Assembly (NCBI GenBank): GCA_029239785.1
Contig: JARBUG010000032.1
Coordinates: 1 to 41,967, forward strand
From: Symbiobacteriaceae bacterium
GTDB lineage: Bacteria; Bacillota; Sulfobacillia; Symbiobacteriales; Symbiobacteriaceae
DNA length: 41,967 bases
Direction: 5' to 3'
In this document: in pieces, positions 31,589 through 40,279 of the stretch
Layout of the letters: every line of letters begins with the position of its first letter
How positions within the stretch are numbered: the stretch's first letter is position 1
Translations under genes and position numbers: made by a program
The notes under the pieces: model-generated
The model's database searches: none
Told to the model about the DNA's origin: nothing
Seen by the model: the letters and a program-made list of their open reading frames with translations, nothing else

Positions 31589-33180
31589 ACGAGCCATTTG
31601 ATGTCGAAATCAGCCGTGCTCTGAAAAAGGAGACGGCCGAGTCGTTGCAGGGCTGGGAGTTCACCCCGGCCATGCAGGCCAAGGTCATGCAGCGCATTCG
31701 CGCCGAAGCGACCTCGGATGATGATGCGGCCGACGCACCTTCTGCCTCGCCTGCCCGCCAGCGCAACTGGGCGGAGCGGGCTCGCCCACTGAGCTGGGTG
31801 GCGGCGGCTGCTGCGGCCGTGGTTCTGGCCGTCAATATCAACTGGAGCGGTTTTGGCATGGGCGGGTCGGCGCTCAAGGAAAGCGCAGCCACACCGGACG
31901 TGCCGTCGCTGGAGGCGGCTACATCCTCGCCCGCTAACGCGAACGCCCAAGTCGTCGCACCTGCGTCTGCGCAGGTGACGGACACGACGCCCAAGCCGGA
32001 TGCGCAGCCCGCGACTGGAGACACCTCTGGGAGCGGTACACAGGCGAACGCCGGCATAGCCAGCATCCAGGCGCCGACGCAACGTTCCCGGGAGATGGCC
32101 TTTGCGTTGCCGGCACCTGCAGCCAGGCAAGAAAGCCTGGCCGATGGGGTGGCAACGCTGGCGGCGCCCCCGTCTGCCAAAATGGCCATTACACCTGAAC
32201 AAGTAACCGATCCGGCCGACGGAACCGGGCCGGAAGTGGGCATTGCATTCACCGCCGCGGCCGTTGAGAACGTGAGCGGTGCGGTTACGAATGCAGGCTC
32301 CGTCTTTACGCTGACGAATTACGGACTGACCTTTACCAGCGCCGACATGGCGACAGTGCAAGAGATTTCGCTCGAAGGGCTGAGCGGAGCAAGCGTTGTC
32401 ACCGTTGCCGCTGATGGGAATGCGGCAGTTGTGGGCGCCGAAGGGCGGGTTTACCTGATCGGCGCCGACAACCAGCTGAAGCGGACCATCGCGGGCGAAG
32501 CGGCCATCGAGCGGGTCGGCTGGAGCAACAATGGACTGCTGGCCGTCGCTGACGGCAAGCGGGTCGTGGTGTACGCCGCCGACACGGGGGAAGCCAAGTT
32601 TGAGATCGCCGCCAGCCCCGGTGCTGAAGTGGCCTTTGCGCCCGATGGGACCCTGGCGGTATATGTCAAGGATCAGGCGGGGGCCCCGCTGCTCACTTTG
32701 ACTGACGCAAAGGGAAGCGAAATCGCCCGCCAGCAGCCGGCTGAGGCCGGAAGCGGCCTGGAAATAGCGGCAGGTGGAAAGGTAATTGTGGCAGGCGGCC
32801 ACGCCTATGATGCCGCCGGGAATTCGCTATGGGCGATGCCCCTGACGCCGGTTGGCGTCACCGCCCTGGGGTCCGACCGGGTCGTTGGCTGGAACGATCA
32901 GACCGTTCTGACCGTGGGCGCAGCCGACGGCGTGAAGGTATGGCAGGCAAACTGGGAGGGCACGGGCCGGATCACCCGGGTTGTGCCCGCACCGGACGGC
33001 AGCTTGATGACGATTCTGGCGGAGACCGACGACGGCCCGGTGCTCTGGGTGGTAGAAGCGGGCGGCAAGGTGCGCCTGACCGAGCGGCTCGAGCAGATGC
33101 CCGTCGAGCTTGGCCTTGTCGGCAATCAGGTGGTCATGATTTTGCCGACCGCAGTGCAGTACCGGGCCATACCGGAATAA
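31585..33180 (+). CDS. Membrane anti-sigma-like protein with outer propeller-like domain
   Basis: The 531-residue product starts at GTG 31585 behind AAAGGAGG. Residues 1-65 are a charged cytoplasmic part (EISRALKKETAESLQGWEFT, MQAKVMQRIRAE) in the place of an anti-sigma domain; no zinc HxxxCxxC motif is present. One membrane helix follows (about 69-86, LSWVAAAAAAVVLAVNI), then an Ala/Thr/Pro-rich linker to about 190. Residues 210-531 consist of repeated beta units (ASVVTVAADGNAAVVGAEGR, EVAFAPDGTLAVYVKD, RVVPAPDGSLMTILAETDDG) like a WD40/PQQ propeller. It probably holds the sigma factor at the membrane until the outer domain senses its signal. Confidence 0.8.
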   Translation: MNEPFDVEISRALKKETAESLQGWEFTPAMQAKVMQRIRAEATSDDDAADAPSASPARQRNWAERARPLSWVAAAAAAVVLAVNINWSGFGMGGSALKESAATPDVPSLEAATSSPANANAQVVAPASAQVTDTTPKPDAQPATGDTSGSGTQANAGIASIQAPTQRSREMAFALPAPAARQESLADGVATLAAPPSAKMAITPEQVTDPADGTGPEVGIAFTAAAVENVSGAVTNAGSVFTLTNYGLTFTSADMATVQEISLEGLSGASVVTVAADGNAAVVGAEGRVYLIGADNQLKRTIAGEAAIERVGWSNNGLLAVADGKRVVVYAADTGEAKFEIAASPGAEVAFAPDGTLAVYVKDQAGAPLLTLTDAKGSEIARQQPAEAGSGLEIAAGGKVIVAGGHAYDAAGNSLWAMPLTPVGVTALGSDRVVGWNDQTVLTVGAADGVKVWQANWEGTGRITRVVPAPDGSLMTILAETDDGPVLWVVEAGGKVRLTERLEQMPVELGLVGNQVVMILPTAVQYRAIPE

Positions 33181-33185
33181 GAATA

Positions 33186-33222
33186 ACTCCCCCGGGCCGT
33201 CAGGGCTCAGGGGAGTTTTTTT
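33186..33222. terminator. Intrinsic terminator of the sigma/anti-sigma operon
   Basis: ACTCCCC pairs with GGGGAGT around a GC-rich loop that can pair further, followed by seven T (33216-33222). On the other strand it lies just past the stop of the gene at 33231. Confidence 0.88.
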
Positions 33223-33230
33223 CTGAGAAC

Positions 33231-34496
33231 TCAGGGCTGCACGCTCTGCATGGCCTGCGAGAGTCGCTGAATTTCGGCCGGGGTGTTGTAGTGGAGCAGG
33301 CTCACCCGCACGGCCTCACCGTCAAACTCCCGGGCCAGGTCGACCATAGAGGGAATCGCCAGGTAGTTGCCCGTGCGGGCTTCGAAACCCCGGGCGTCCA
33401 GGTGGCGGGCCAAATCACCGGTGGCTTTGCCCTTCAGGTTGAAGGCGATAATCGGCACGGCAGGATCACCATACATGACGGCGCCAGGGATTTCGGAGAC
33501 CACTCTCTTTAGCCGGGTGAGCAGTAGCTGCTCATAGGCGCCGATGGTCTGCATGGCCGTCAGGAGCCGCTCACGCCGGGTGTGCGGTGTGGCCAGACTC
33601 AGGTTGGCCGCAGCGGCGGTACCGAGCATTTCCAGGTAGGCCAGCGTGCCGCGGAAGCCCGCAATGCCCTCGTGGTTCTGGGTGCCCAGTTCAAGCTTGG
33701 CGGCAAACGAGGTGCCGAGCCCCCAGCGGCCGGCCTCCTGGTTGACCAGTTCACCCAGTTGCCAGCCTCCCAGGCGGCTGGGGTTAATATACGCCATGCC
33801 CAGGTGTGGGCCGAAGATTTTGTAAGCGGAGCAGACGGCGAAGTCGATATCCCAGGCTTCAACGTCCATCGGCAGGTGCGGGGCGCCGGCCACACAGTCG
33901 ACCACGGTCAGGGCGCCGGCATCGTGGGCCATCCGGGCGACCCGGGCCACATCCACCAAGGTGCCCGTGGCGTTGCTTACCCAACCAAAGGCGACAATGC
34001 GGGGCTTTTGCTCAAGCAGGGCCCCGTAGGCCGCCATGTCGAGCCCGCCCGCGGGCGTAATCGGAATCATTTCGACCCGCACGCCCCGGTTCCGCAGCTC
34101 CTCCCACGGGGCGACGTTGGCCATGTGGTCCAGTTGGCTGGTCAGCACCAGGTCGCCTTTGCCCAGGTCGCGGCCCATGTGGTGGGCGATGAGGGCCAGC
34201 AGGCTGGTGGCATTCAGGCCAAGGGCAATGCGCTCAGCCCGGGTGCCCATCAGGTCGGCGCAGCCCTCCCGCATGGCGTACACAGACTGCTGCATCTTCT
34301 CCTGCCGGGTGAAGACGGTGCCTTTCTGCGCATTCCTGCGGGTCAGATGCTCGGTGGTCCGTTCGATGGCCACAAGGGGCAGTTGGGCACCGGCGGCGTT
34401 GTCGAAAAAGACGTAGCCGCCGTTATTTTCACGGTCCAGCGCTGGGAAATGTTCCCGCATCCGCCGGAAGAGTTCGAGCAGCAGCATCTCTTGCAC
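33231..34496 (-). CDS. Cysteine-desulfurase-like class V aminotransferase without catalytic Cys
   Basis: The 421-residue product is a PLP-dependent class V aminotransferase-fold enzyme. The N-terminus has FFDNAAGAQLP, the substrate region shows QLDHMANVAPWEELRNRG, D200 sits in VVDCVAG, and the PLP lysine is K226 in SAYKIFGPHLG. The loop that in SufS reads RSGHHCAQP is RTGNYLAIP here, so the sulfur-carrying Cys is missing. That points to the VC1184-like (TIGR01976) branch, whose reaction is unknown. The GTG at 34496 has GGAG ten bases upstream; ATG 34487 is an alternative. Single gene, divergent from the His-rich miniprotein. Confidence 0.85.
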   Translation of the reverse strand: MQEMLLLELFRRMREHFPALDRENNGGYVFFDNAAGAQLPLVAIERTTEHLTRRNAQKGTVFTRQEKMQQSVYAMREGCADLMGTRAERIALGLNATSLLALIAHHMGRDLGKGDLVLTSQLDHMANVAPWEELRNRGVRVEMIPITPAGGLDMAAYGALLEQKPRIVAFGWVSNATGTLVDVARVARMAHDAGALTVVDCVAGAPHLPMDVEAWDIDFAVCSAYKIFGPHLGMAYINPSRLGGWQLGELVNQEAGRWGLGTSFAAKLELGTQNHEGIAGFRGTLAYLEMLGTAAAANLSLATPHTRRERLLTAMQTIGAYEQLLLTRLKRVVSEIPGAVMYGDPAVPIIAFNLKGKATGDLARHLDARGFEARTGNYLAIPSMVDLAREFDGEAVRVSLLHYNTPAEIQRLSQAMQSVQP

Positions 34497-34566
34497 GTTG
34501 CTTCACTCCATCGCTCATTTCTCTTTCGCAAGAGTTAGCCAATGCGTGCCGGAACTCCTGCGGGGC

Positions 34567-34595
34567 TTGCCAATTCTGTCGCACTGGGCCACAAT
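34567..34595 (+). promoter_or_regulatory. Candidate promoter for the His-rich miniprotein / ispH region
   Basis: TTGCCA (34567-34572) and CACAAT (34590-34595) are 17 bases apart, about 45 bases before the miniprotein start. Confidence 0.5.
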
Positions 34596-34640
34596 AAGGG
34601 AGAGTTATTCATCCATGCCGCTCGAAGGAGGATTCCTCTC

Positions 34641-34781
34641 ATGAACTTCTGGGGCGCCTTTGGCATCTACCTGGTCGCCTGCGTTGCCGTAGTCCTCGCA
34701 CTCTCGATCAACGGCCGCACCGAGCAACCTGCTGGCGACCACGGTCACGGCCACGACGACCACGGACACGGGCACCACTAG
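34641..34781 (+). CDS. His-rich single-pass miniprotein
   Basis: The 46-residue product consists of one membrane helix ([20 protein letters not shown]) and a short tail ending in a His/Asp/Gly run ([14 protein letters not shown]; seven His in 14 residues). Such tails bind Ni, Zn, Cu or Co, so metal handling at the membrane is a fair guess. AAGGAGG lies ten bases before ATG 34641 and a promoter-like pair lies upstream, so the gene looks real. A terminator follows at once, separating it from ispH. No family recognised. Confidence 0.72.
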   Translation: MNFWGAFGIYLVACVAVVLALSINGRTEQPAGDHGHGHDDHGHGHH

Positions 34782-34811
34782 GCTCCGTCGCCGGCAACCA
34801 CAAGGACTGTC

Positions 34812-34848
34812 AGACCCCTGCGCCGGCGAACCGGGGAGGGGTCTTTTT
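34812..34848 (+). terminator. Intrinsic terminator just before ispH
   Basis: AGACCCCT and AGGGGTCT close a hairpin that pairs further inside (CCGG-CGAA-CCGG), then TTTTT. The ispH ribosome site begins six bases later, so either ispH has little upstream promoter space or the hairpin is a partial terminator that tunes it. Confidence 0.85.
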
Positions 34849-34867
34849 CTATAAAGGAGGCGGGCGA

Positions 34868-35767
34868 ATGGACGTCATCAAGATTACCCCGCGGGGGTAC
34901 TGTTACGGGGTCGTTGATGCCATTCAGATGGTCAAACAGGTCGCGAAGGATCCGAATGCCCCGCGACCCATCTATATTCTGGGGTTGATTGTGCACAATC
35001 ATCACGTCGTTGCCGAAATGGAGCAGTTGGGTGTCATCTCGCTGGACGGCGAGGACCGGCTGGCCCTGCTCGACCAAGTCGAGTCGGGCACGGTGATCTT
35101 CACGGCACACGGCGTATCGCCGTCGGTCAAAATCAAGGCCCGGGAGAAGGGGCTCCACGTGGTGGACGCGACCTGCCCTGACGTCACCAAGACCCATACC
35201 CTGATCAAGGAACTGGTCGCCCAGGGGTACGAGATCATCTACATCGGAAAAAAAGGGCATCCGGAGCCGGAAGGTGCTGTCGGGGTGGCGCCGGACCATG
35301 TCCATCTGGTGGAGCGGGAATCGGACCTGGAAGGACTCAACTTTGCTCCGGACCAGAAACTGGCGGTGACCAATCAGACCACCCTTTCCCAGTGGGATAC
35401 ACGGGCCCTCATGAATAAAATTCAGGAGCGGTGGCCGCAAACGGCGGTTTACAACGAAATCTGCATGGCGACGCAACTTCGCCAGGAGGCTGTGGCAAAA
35501 ACCGCACCGGAAGCTGATGTGGTCATCGTGGTGGGTGACAAGCGCTCCAACAACTCCAACCGGCTGGTGCAGGTGGCCGAGGAACTGGCCGGGCGCCCGG
35601 CCTATCTGGTCGACAACGCCGAAGAGATCAACCCCGAGTGGCTGGAAGGGAAAACGAAGGTGGCTGTCACCTCCGGCGCATCGACGCCGACGCAGATTAC
35701 CAGAGAAGTGATTCAGAAAATCGAAGGGCTGAACGGGGAAGCTAAGGAGGACGGAAACAGAGCGTAG
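34868..35767 (+). CDS. ispH: 4-hydroxy-3-methylbut-2-enyl diphosphate reductase
   Basis: The 299-residue product is IspH (LytB), the last step of the MEP isoprenoid pathway: reductive removal of the hydroxyl from HMBPP to give IPP and DMAPP. The three [4Fe-4S] ligands are C12 (GYCYGV), C103 (DATCPDV) and C199 ([11 protein letters not shown]). Active-site blocks are intact: HNHHVV near 43-48, GHPEPEG (H131, E133), VTNQTTLS (167-174) and NSNRL. AAAGGAGG precedes ATG 34868. The SirB1-type gene follows 22 bases later. Electrons would come from ferredoxin or flavodoxin. Confidence 0.95.
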   Translation: MDVIKITPRGYCYGVVDAIQMVKQVAKDPNAPRPIYILGLIVHNHHVVAEMEQLGVISLDGEDRLALLDQVESGTVIFTAHGVSPSVKIKAREKGLHVVDATCPDVTKTHTLIKELVAQGYEIIYIGKKGHPEPEGAVGVAPDHVHLVERESDLEGLNFAPDQKLAVTNQTTLSQWDTRALMNKIQERWPQTAVYNEICMATQLRQEAVAKTAPEADVVIVVGDKRSNNSNRLVQVAEELAGRPAYLVDNAEEINPEWLEGKTKVAVTSGASTPTQITREVIQKIEGLNGEAKEDGNRA

Positions 35768-35789
35768 AAGCTGGCAAGGAGGGACTGTC

Positions 35790-36614
35790 GTGCTGACGGA
35801 GGGGGAACTTCGGGCGCTGCTGGTCCTGCTGGCCGATGACGACGCAAAGGTCGCTGCATTGGTTCGGGAACGGCTCCTGGCCGAGCGGGAGGCTGCCATG
35901 CCGATGCTGCTGGAAGCGGCTCAGGGCGCCGACCCGCGGGTGCGGGGGCGAGTCAGGCTGCTGCTTGAAGAACTGCGGTTGAGCGACCTGGAAGCAGTGT
36001 GGCGTGAGTATGCCGCCCTCCCCGACGATGACCTCGACCTGGAGCAAGGTTGCCTGTTGCTGTCAGGGCTGGTCCGGGATCAGGAGCACACGCAGATTAC
36101 CGGCTTCCTTGACGCCATCAGCGGGATGGTGCGGGCGCACCTGCTTCACGTAGGCGCGGTTCAGGCGCTGGGAGAGGTGATCTTCGACAACATGGGGTTT
36201 CGCGGTGGCGAATACGACGAACCGGACAATTACTACGTTGCCACCGCCCTTGAACGGCGAGTCGGAATCCCCATCGTCCTGTCGGCGATCTACGTGCTGG
36301 TTGGCAGGCGGCTGGGCCTGCCTGTCGCTGGCGTGGCAGCTCCGAGCCACTATCTGGCTCGCGTTGAACAGCCCGATGGGCCAATTTTCATTGACTGTTA
36401 CAACCGGGGGCGCACGTACCGCCAGGAGACGTTGGTCAACTGGCTGGAGGGGCGGGGAGTCAGCCGTCCTGAACAGTATCTGTCGCCCTGCACGCACCGG
36501 TTTACCCTGTTTCGCATGTTGAACAACTGTGAGCGGGTGCATAACGAGACAGGCGACCTGCGTTTGGCCGAAGTGGCCCGCCGCTGGCGGGAGCATCTGC
36601 GGGCAGAAAAGTAA
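35790..36614 (+). CDS. SirB1-family transglutaminase-like protein
   Basis: The 274-residue product matches the SirB1/YchA type. A helical N-terminal part (1-70, LRALLVLLADDDAKVAALVR) resembles a HEAT-like repeat pair. The SirB1_N transglutaminase-like core follows, with NMGFRGGEYDEPDNYYV (about 131-147), RRVGIPIVLSAIYVLVGRRL and SHYLARVEQPDGPIFIDCYN. The expected Cys position of the transglutaminase triad is not occupied in the GIPIVLSAIY helix, as in other family members, so it is probably not catalytic. GTG 35790 has GGAGGG five bases upstream. Likely co-transcribed with ispH and ended by the hairpin at 36616. Confidence 0.8.
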   Translation: MLTEGELRALLVLLADDDAKVAALVRERLLAEREAAMPMLLEAAQGADPRVRGRVRLLLEELRLSDLEAVWREYAALPDDDLDLEQGCLLLSGLVRDQEHTQITGFLDAISGMVRAHLLHVGAVQALGEVIFDNMGFRGGEYDEPDNYYVATALERRVGIPIVLSAIYVLVGRRLGLPVAGVAAPSHYLARVEQPDGPIFIDCYNRGRTYRQETLVNWLEGRGVSRPEQYLSPCTHRFTLFRMLNNCERVHNETGDLRLAEVARRWREHLRAEK

Positions 36615-36615
36615 G

Positions 36616-36643
36616 GGGAGGAGGCGTTCTGGCGCCTCCTCCC
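36616..36643. terminator. Hairpin terminator between convergent genes
   Basis: GGGAGGAGGCG pairs perfectly with CGCCTCCTCCC around six bases, followed by GTTCTATTTG. It separates the SirB1-type gene from the convergent dehydrogenase gene and probably serves both. Confidence 0.75.
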
Positions 36644-36646
36644 GTT

Positions 36647-37429
36647 CTATTTGCTCCGATATGCGGTTCGCAAAATCCGGTCAGCCAGACGGGGGAAGCG
36701 GGTGGCAGCCCAACAGAGCAGGGCGTCTTTTCGTGTGACAAAGACGTCTCTTTCGCCGCGCTTCACTGCGGTCACCACTCGCCGTGCGACGGTATCTGAG
36801 GTCATGCGGTAGAGGCGGACTTTGGGCGCCCCGGGTGCGCCGAGAGAGTTGGCCCGGAAGTTTGATTCGGTGGAGCCCGGGTAGACCGAGATCACCGTGA
36901 TGCCCTTTGCTGCGGCCTCCAGGCGGAGCGCATCGGAGATGGCATTCAGGGCGTACTTGGAGGCATTGTAGCCCGCCGTGTACGGGACCGACACCTTGCC
37001 CAGCACCGAGGAGACCTGGACGATGCTGCCCCCGCCGGCAGCCGCCATGACCGGCAGAAAGGCCTGAATCAGCCGGACCGGTGCCACGACGTTCAGTTCC
37101 AGGCACTGGCGGAGCGCATCGATATCCAGATCGGCTACCGCCCCGTTCATGCCGACGCCCGCGTTGTTGATCAGGACATCTACCCGGCCCGTCAGATGCG
37201 TGCCGACGGTCAGCAACTTCTGCACGTCATCTTCACGGGTGACGTCGGCGGCGACGGCCAGGACTTTGCCTCCGTGTCGGCCGACGCGGTTTGCGACTTC
37301 TCCGAGCCGGCCCTCGTTTCGGGCGGCCAGCACCAAGTGCGCGCCTGCCTCCGCAAACGCTTCGGCCAGCGCCTCGCCGATGCCCATGGATGCTCCCGTA
37401 ATCAAGACTGTTTTTCCTGTAAGCTCCAC
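36647..37429 (-). CDS. Short-chain dehydrogenase/reductase
   Basis: The 260-residue product is a classical SDR: the NAD(P)-binding TGASMGIG (11-18), NNAGVG (88-93), a Ser in VQVSSVLG near 140, and the Y154-x3-K158 pair in YNASKYA. An Arg pair after strand 2 (AARNEGR) is compatible with NADP. C-terminal residues VRLYRMTSDTVARRVVTAVK continue as in the DltE/YbbO-like group, but the substrate is unknown. GTG 37429 follows AGGAGG by seven bases; ATG-type codons upstream lack a site. Divergent from the interrupted protease gene. Confidence 0.9.
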   Translation of the reverse strand: MELTGKTVLITGASMGIGEALAEAFAEAGAHLVLAARNEGRLGEVANRVGRHGGKVLAVAADVTREDDVQKLLTVGTHLTGRVDVLINNAGVGMNGAVADLDIDALRQCLELNVVAPVRLIQAFLPVMAAAGGGSIVQVSSVLGKVSVPYTAGYNASKYALNAISDALRLEAAAKGITVISVYPGSTESNFRANSLGAPGAPKVRLYRMTSDTVARRVVTAVKRGERDVFVTRKDALLCWAATRFPRLADRILRTAYRSK

Positions 37430-37608
37430 GAGCCTGCCTCCTGTGTGCTGGTCTGAACCCCGACCCAACCGGTTCGACGGTGGACGGGCTTCGTCCTGCT
37501 CTCCCTTTGCTGTTGGATAATACCTTCGGTTGGCGTCGTCACTCCGGTTCGTTGTTGGTAAAATTTAGGAGAACCGTCTCCGTATTCTTGAATGGGAGGT
37601 TGCGCCCT

Positions 37609-38160
37609 ATGACCATGTTTGACGCCTACCGGGGTATGGTCAGGCAGCCGGGCCAAATGGCACCGTTACGCCGCTTCTCCCCCGATGTGCTGGCATCGGA
37701 TAGCTTGGTGCCGGTCGTGCTTGAGTTTGAGCAGCCGCCTGTCGCGGTTTACAAGCGCATGAATCCCCATGAGGATGCCGAACGATACGAGGCCCACCTG
37801 GCCGAGGCGCACCAGGCATTCATACGGCACCTGGAATCCCTGGGCCTCAACGTGCAACTCGCCACCTCGACCGTAGTGATGGCCGGACCAACCGGCACGA
37901 CCACCATGACCATGCCGCATGATTTCACCGCGGTCTTCAACGGCATTGGCGTGCTCATGCCCGGGCGGATGGTGACCAACGTGGCCTCCCAGAAGGGGGT
38001 CAGGGCGGTGACGCTGAACCGGGAGCGGGTCTACTTGAACCTCGACAAGAGCGTTCCGTTCATCGGCGCCCCTGAGATCTGGGGCCGCTCGGATACGGCC
38101 GGCCGGCCGATTCAAGGTGAAGGTGTGACGGTCGCCGTCATCGACACTGGCGTCGTTTGA
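37609..38160 (+). pseudogene. Subtilisin-like (S8) protease gene, cut by an integrated element
   Basis: The remaining 183 residues hold an I9-type propeptide (about 30-145; VPVVLEFEQPPVAVYKRM, HQAFIRHLESLGLNVQLATS, VFNGIGVLM) and the first strand of a subtilase catalytic domain: IGAPEIWGRSDTAGRPIQGE and GVTVAVIDTGV with catalytic D179. The next residue in subtilases is Asp (DTGVD), but here the frame runs into V and a stop at 38158-38160, and the His and Ser parts are missing. The serine recombinase gene starts 47 bases later. So a mobile element entered the gene at this codon; the rest should lie at the other end of the element. ATG 37609 follows GGGAGGT. Confidence 0.85.
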
Positions 38161-38206
38161 CCATAACGCACACACTCCGCTAACCTAGGCCCTGGGGGTG
38201 TTCAGA
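38150..38206. other. Left attachment junction (attL) of the mobile element
   Basis: Homology to subtilases stops at GACACTGGCGTC (about 38146-38157); sequence between 38158 and the recombinase start is non-coding and belongs to the element. Large serine recombinases usually sit next to one att site, as here. The 2-bp core cannot be fixed without the right end or an empty site. Confidence 0.6.
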
Positions 38207-39781
38207 GTGAATGCATTCGGCGTGGCAGTAGACCCGGAGCGGGTTGCTGTCTACATACGATGGTCCACCGATGAACAGAGCGAGGGCACGACTCTAGAGG
38301 TGCAGCGTGAATCTTGTGAGCACTACCTGCTCGCCCAGGGCTGGAAGCTCCGCGAGGAGCTTGTTTTTGTTGATGAGGGATACAGTGGCGGCTCACTGGA
38401 ACGCCCGGGGCTGGATGCATTGCGAAAGGCAGTGCGGGCCGGGCGAGTCTCTTGCGTGGTCGTCTTTAAGCTGGACCGGCTGTCACGAAGCGTCATCGAT
38501 ACAGTCAACCTGGTGCTCCAGGAGTGGGAGGGCCTCTGCTACGTCAAGTCGACCCGGGAGCCGGTGGACACAACCACATCGGCCGGGAAGATGTTTTTCT
38601 ATATGCTGGCCAGCTATGCGGAGTGGGAGCGCTCGGTAATCAAGGAGCGTACCATGAGCGGCAAGATCAAGCGGGCCCAGCAGGGCAAGAACCCGGGCTT
38701 TGTGGCGCCCTATGGCTATAAACGAGGCGATAAGCCCGGCGAATGGCTGATCGACGAGGACGAGGCCACAATCGTGCGGCGGGTGTTCGAGGAGTACATC
38801 GCCGGGAAGGGGATCCATACCATCGCAGCGGGCTTGTACAATTCAGGTATTCGGCCGCGGCGGTCTGATCGGTGGCATGCAACCACTATAGCCCAGATGC
38901 TGACGAATTTGTCCTACACCGGGGTCCTGGAATACGGGAAGACCACGGTGGCGCCTCGGGCGGTGCAGAAGTCCATCGGAAAGCAGCGGCTGACGTTTGA
39001 AGAGCCGCGGTACGCCAGGGTGGAGGGAGCCCTGCCTGTAATCATCTCAGCCGAGCTGTTCGAGCGAGTTCAGCGGGTCCATGCCAGCAAGGCGGTGGTG
39101 AGGGGCAAGCGATCCCTGTCGACAGAGTTCTTGCTGACGGGCATTGTGAGGTGCCCATGCGGGGGGTTCCTTCGCGGGGATACCCGGGCGGGCAAGGCGA
39201 AGCGCTATTACCGGTGCTGCAACACCGTCGCAAGCCGGCCCACACCCTGCAAATCTGGAATGGTGCCGTCCGATGAGCTGGATGAGACCGTTGTGACTGA
39301 GGTAAGGCGGGCCTTTGACCCTGCTAATCGGGCAGTTCACCTCGTTGATTGGGAGCGGCAGACCCAGGAGGCAGCGAACCGAGTGGAGGCAGACCTGGCG
39401 AACGTCCGAAGCACGCTTGCGGGGTTGAGTGGGCGCCGAAAGCGGCTAGACGCAGACTATGACGCAGGAGATTTACCCGCCAAGCTTTATGCCAGCCGAG
39501 TAGAGAAGCTGGAAGAAGAGGAGAATCAGTTGCGGGAGTCGGAGGCCGAGGGCCTGAAGCGGCTGGAGGAGATCCGGAAGGCCAAGTTCAACGCTACAGA
39601 GTTTGACGAACTGGCAGCCAGAATCGACGCCTGGGATAACTTGTCCATGGCCGAGCGAAAGCAGGTGCTGAGGCACGCTGTGGGGGCTTGTACAGCCTTC
39701 CGGCCACAGGGTAAGGGAGCGCTCCTGGAGGTATCGGTGAGGATTCGTCAGCCTGAGTTACGGGGAGTCAACGTCAGCTAG
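38207..39781 (+). CDS. Large serine recombinase (site-specific integrase)
   Basis: The 524-residue protein has the full build of large serine integrases. The resolvase domain (about 10-155) carries the nucleophile S20 in YIRWSTDEQSEG and the arginine cluster FKLDRLSRS. The recombinase domain (about 170-270) includes YGYKRGDKPGEWLIDEDEA. A zinc ribbon (about 305-355) has CPCGG and CCNT...C ligands. A C-terminal coiled coil (about 390-465, ANRVEADLANVRSTLAGL, KLEEEENQLRESEAE) controls direction. GTG 38207 follows GGGGGTG by six bases; GTG 38198 is inside that site. It integrates and, with a helper, excises the element; here it sits beside attL. Confidence 0.93.
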   Translation: MNAFGVAVDPERVAVYIRWSTDEQSEGTTLEVQRESCEHYLLAQGWKLREELVFVDEGYSGGSLERPGLDALRKAVRAGRVSCVVVFKLDRLSRSVIDTVNLVLQEWEGLCYVKSTREPVDTTTSAGKMFFYMLASYAEWERSVIKERTMSGKIKRAQQGKNPGFVAPYGYKRGDKPGEWLIDEDEATIVRRVFEEYIAGKGIHTIAAGLYNSGIRPRRSDRWHATTIAQMLTNLSYTGVLEYGKTTVAPRAVQKSIGKQRLTFEEPRYARVEGALPVIISAELFERVQRVHASKAVVRGKRSLSTEFLLTGIVRCPCGGFLRGDTRAGKAKRYYRCCNTVASRPTPCKSGMVPSDELDETVVTEVRRAFDPANRAVHLVDWERQTQEAANRVEADLANVRSTLAGLSGRRKRLDADYDAGDLPAKLYASRVEKLEEEENQLRESEAEGLKRLEEIRKAKFNATEFDELAARIDAWDNLSMAERKQVLRHAVGACTAFRPQGKGALLEVSVRIRQPELRGVNVS

Positions 39782-39789
39782 AAACGAAC

Positions 39790-39819
39790 GGCGTCCCTAC
39801 CCTATCGGGTGGGGACGCC
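39790..39819. terminator. Bidirectional terminator between recombinase and TraD-like genes
   Basis: GGCGTCCC pairs with GGGACGCC, continued inside by ACCC / GGGT around TATC. ATTTG follows on the plus strand and GTTCGTTT on the minus strand. The TraD-like stop lies inside it. Confidence 0.78.
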
Positions 39820-40119
39820 ATTTGCATGACCCTGTCCGTGGTCGTGAGCTGAGGGTTGCGAGGCAACTAAGCCCGCCACCTTCTGAAGCCAGGCTTGAAC
39901 CTCGTGCTGTCCCTGTGCGACCCGCTGAAGGGCCTGGGCCTTCTCGACTGTGTCAATGCCCAGGCGAGCCATGATTCCGCCAATCTGGATCAGCTGCCTG
40001 GTGCGCTCTTTCCGGCTTTGTGCCTTCACCTGCTGGGCCAGGAGGCGTTTCTGGGCCTCCAACTGCCTGATCCGTGTCTCGGTATCCGCCATGCGCTGCT
40101 CCAGTGATTTGCCTGCCAT
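39802..40119 (-). CDS. TraD-like mobilization accessory protein
   Basis: The 105-residue product has an N-terminal coiled coil (LEQRMADTETRIRQLEAQKR) followed by SRKERTRQLIQIGGIMARLG, the hallmark of the small TraD-type proteins (not the VirD4 coupling ATPase) that lie beside MobQ relaxases and their oriT. A His/Gly-rich tail (HDHGQGHANG) ends the protein. Its exact role is unknown; it is thought to help relaxosome function. ATG 40119 follows GGGAGGTG; the longer open frame to 40269 crosses the oriT region and is rejected. Divergent from the relaxase gene with the 355-bp oriT region between. Confidence 0.8.
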   Translation of the reverse strand: MAGKSLEQRMADTETRIRQLEAQKRLLAQQVKAQSRKERTRQLIQIGGIMARLGIDTVEKAQALQRVAQGQHEVQAWLQKVAGLVASQPSAHDHGQGHANGVPTR

Positions 40120-40279
40120 CCGCGGTGCACCTCCCGATCGTCTCCTGCTGAGGTGTACGAAGATCGGTCGACTGGTGCTCGGTTCTGCGGTGAGTTTCAC
40201 CCCAAGGCGAAGGGGATACCGGGGTAGGTGCTTACCCCCGAGCGAATACGCATGCGTCCCCATTCTCACGTCGAGGCCC

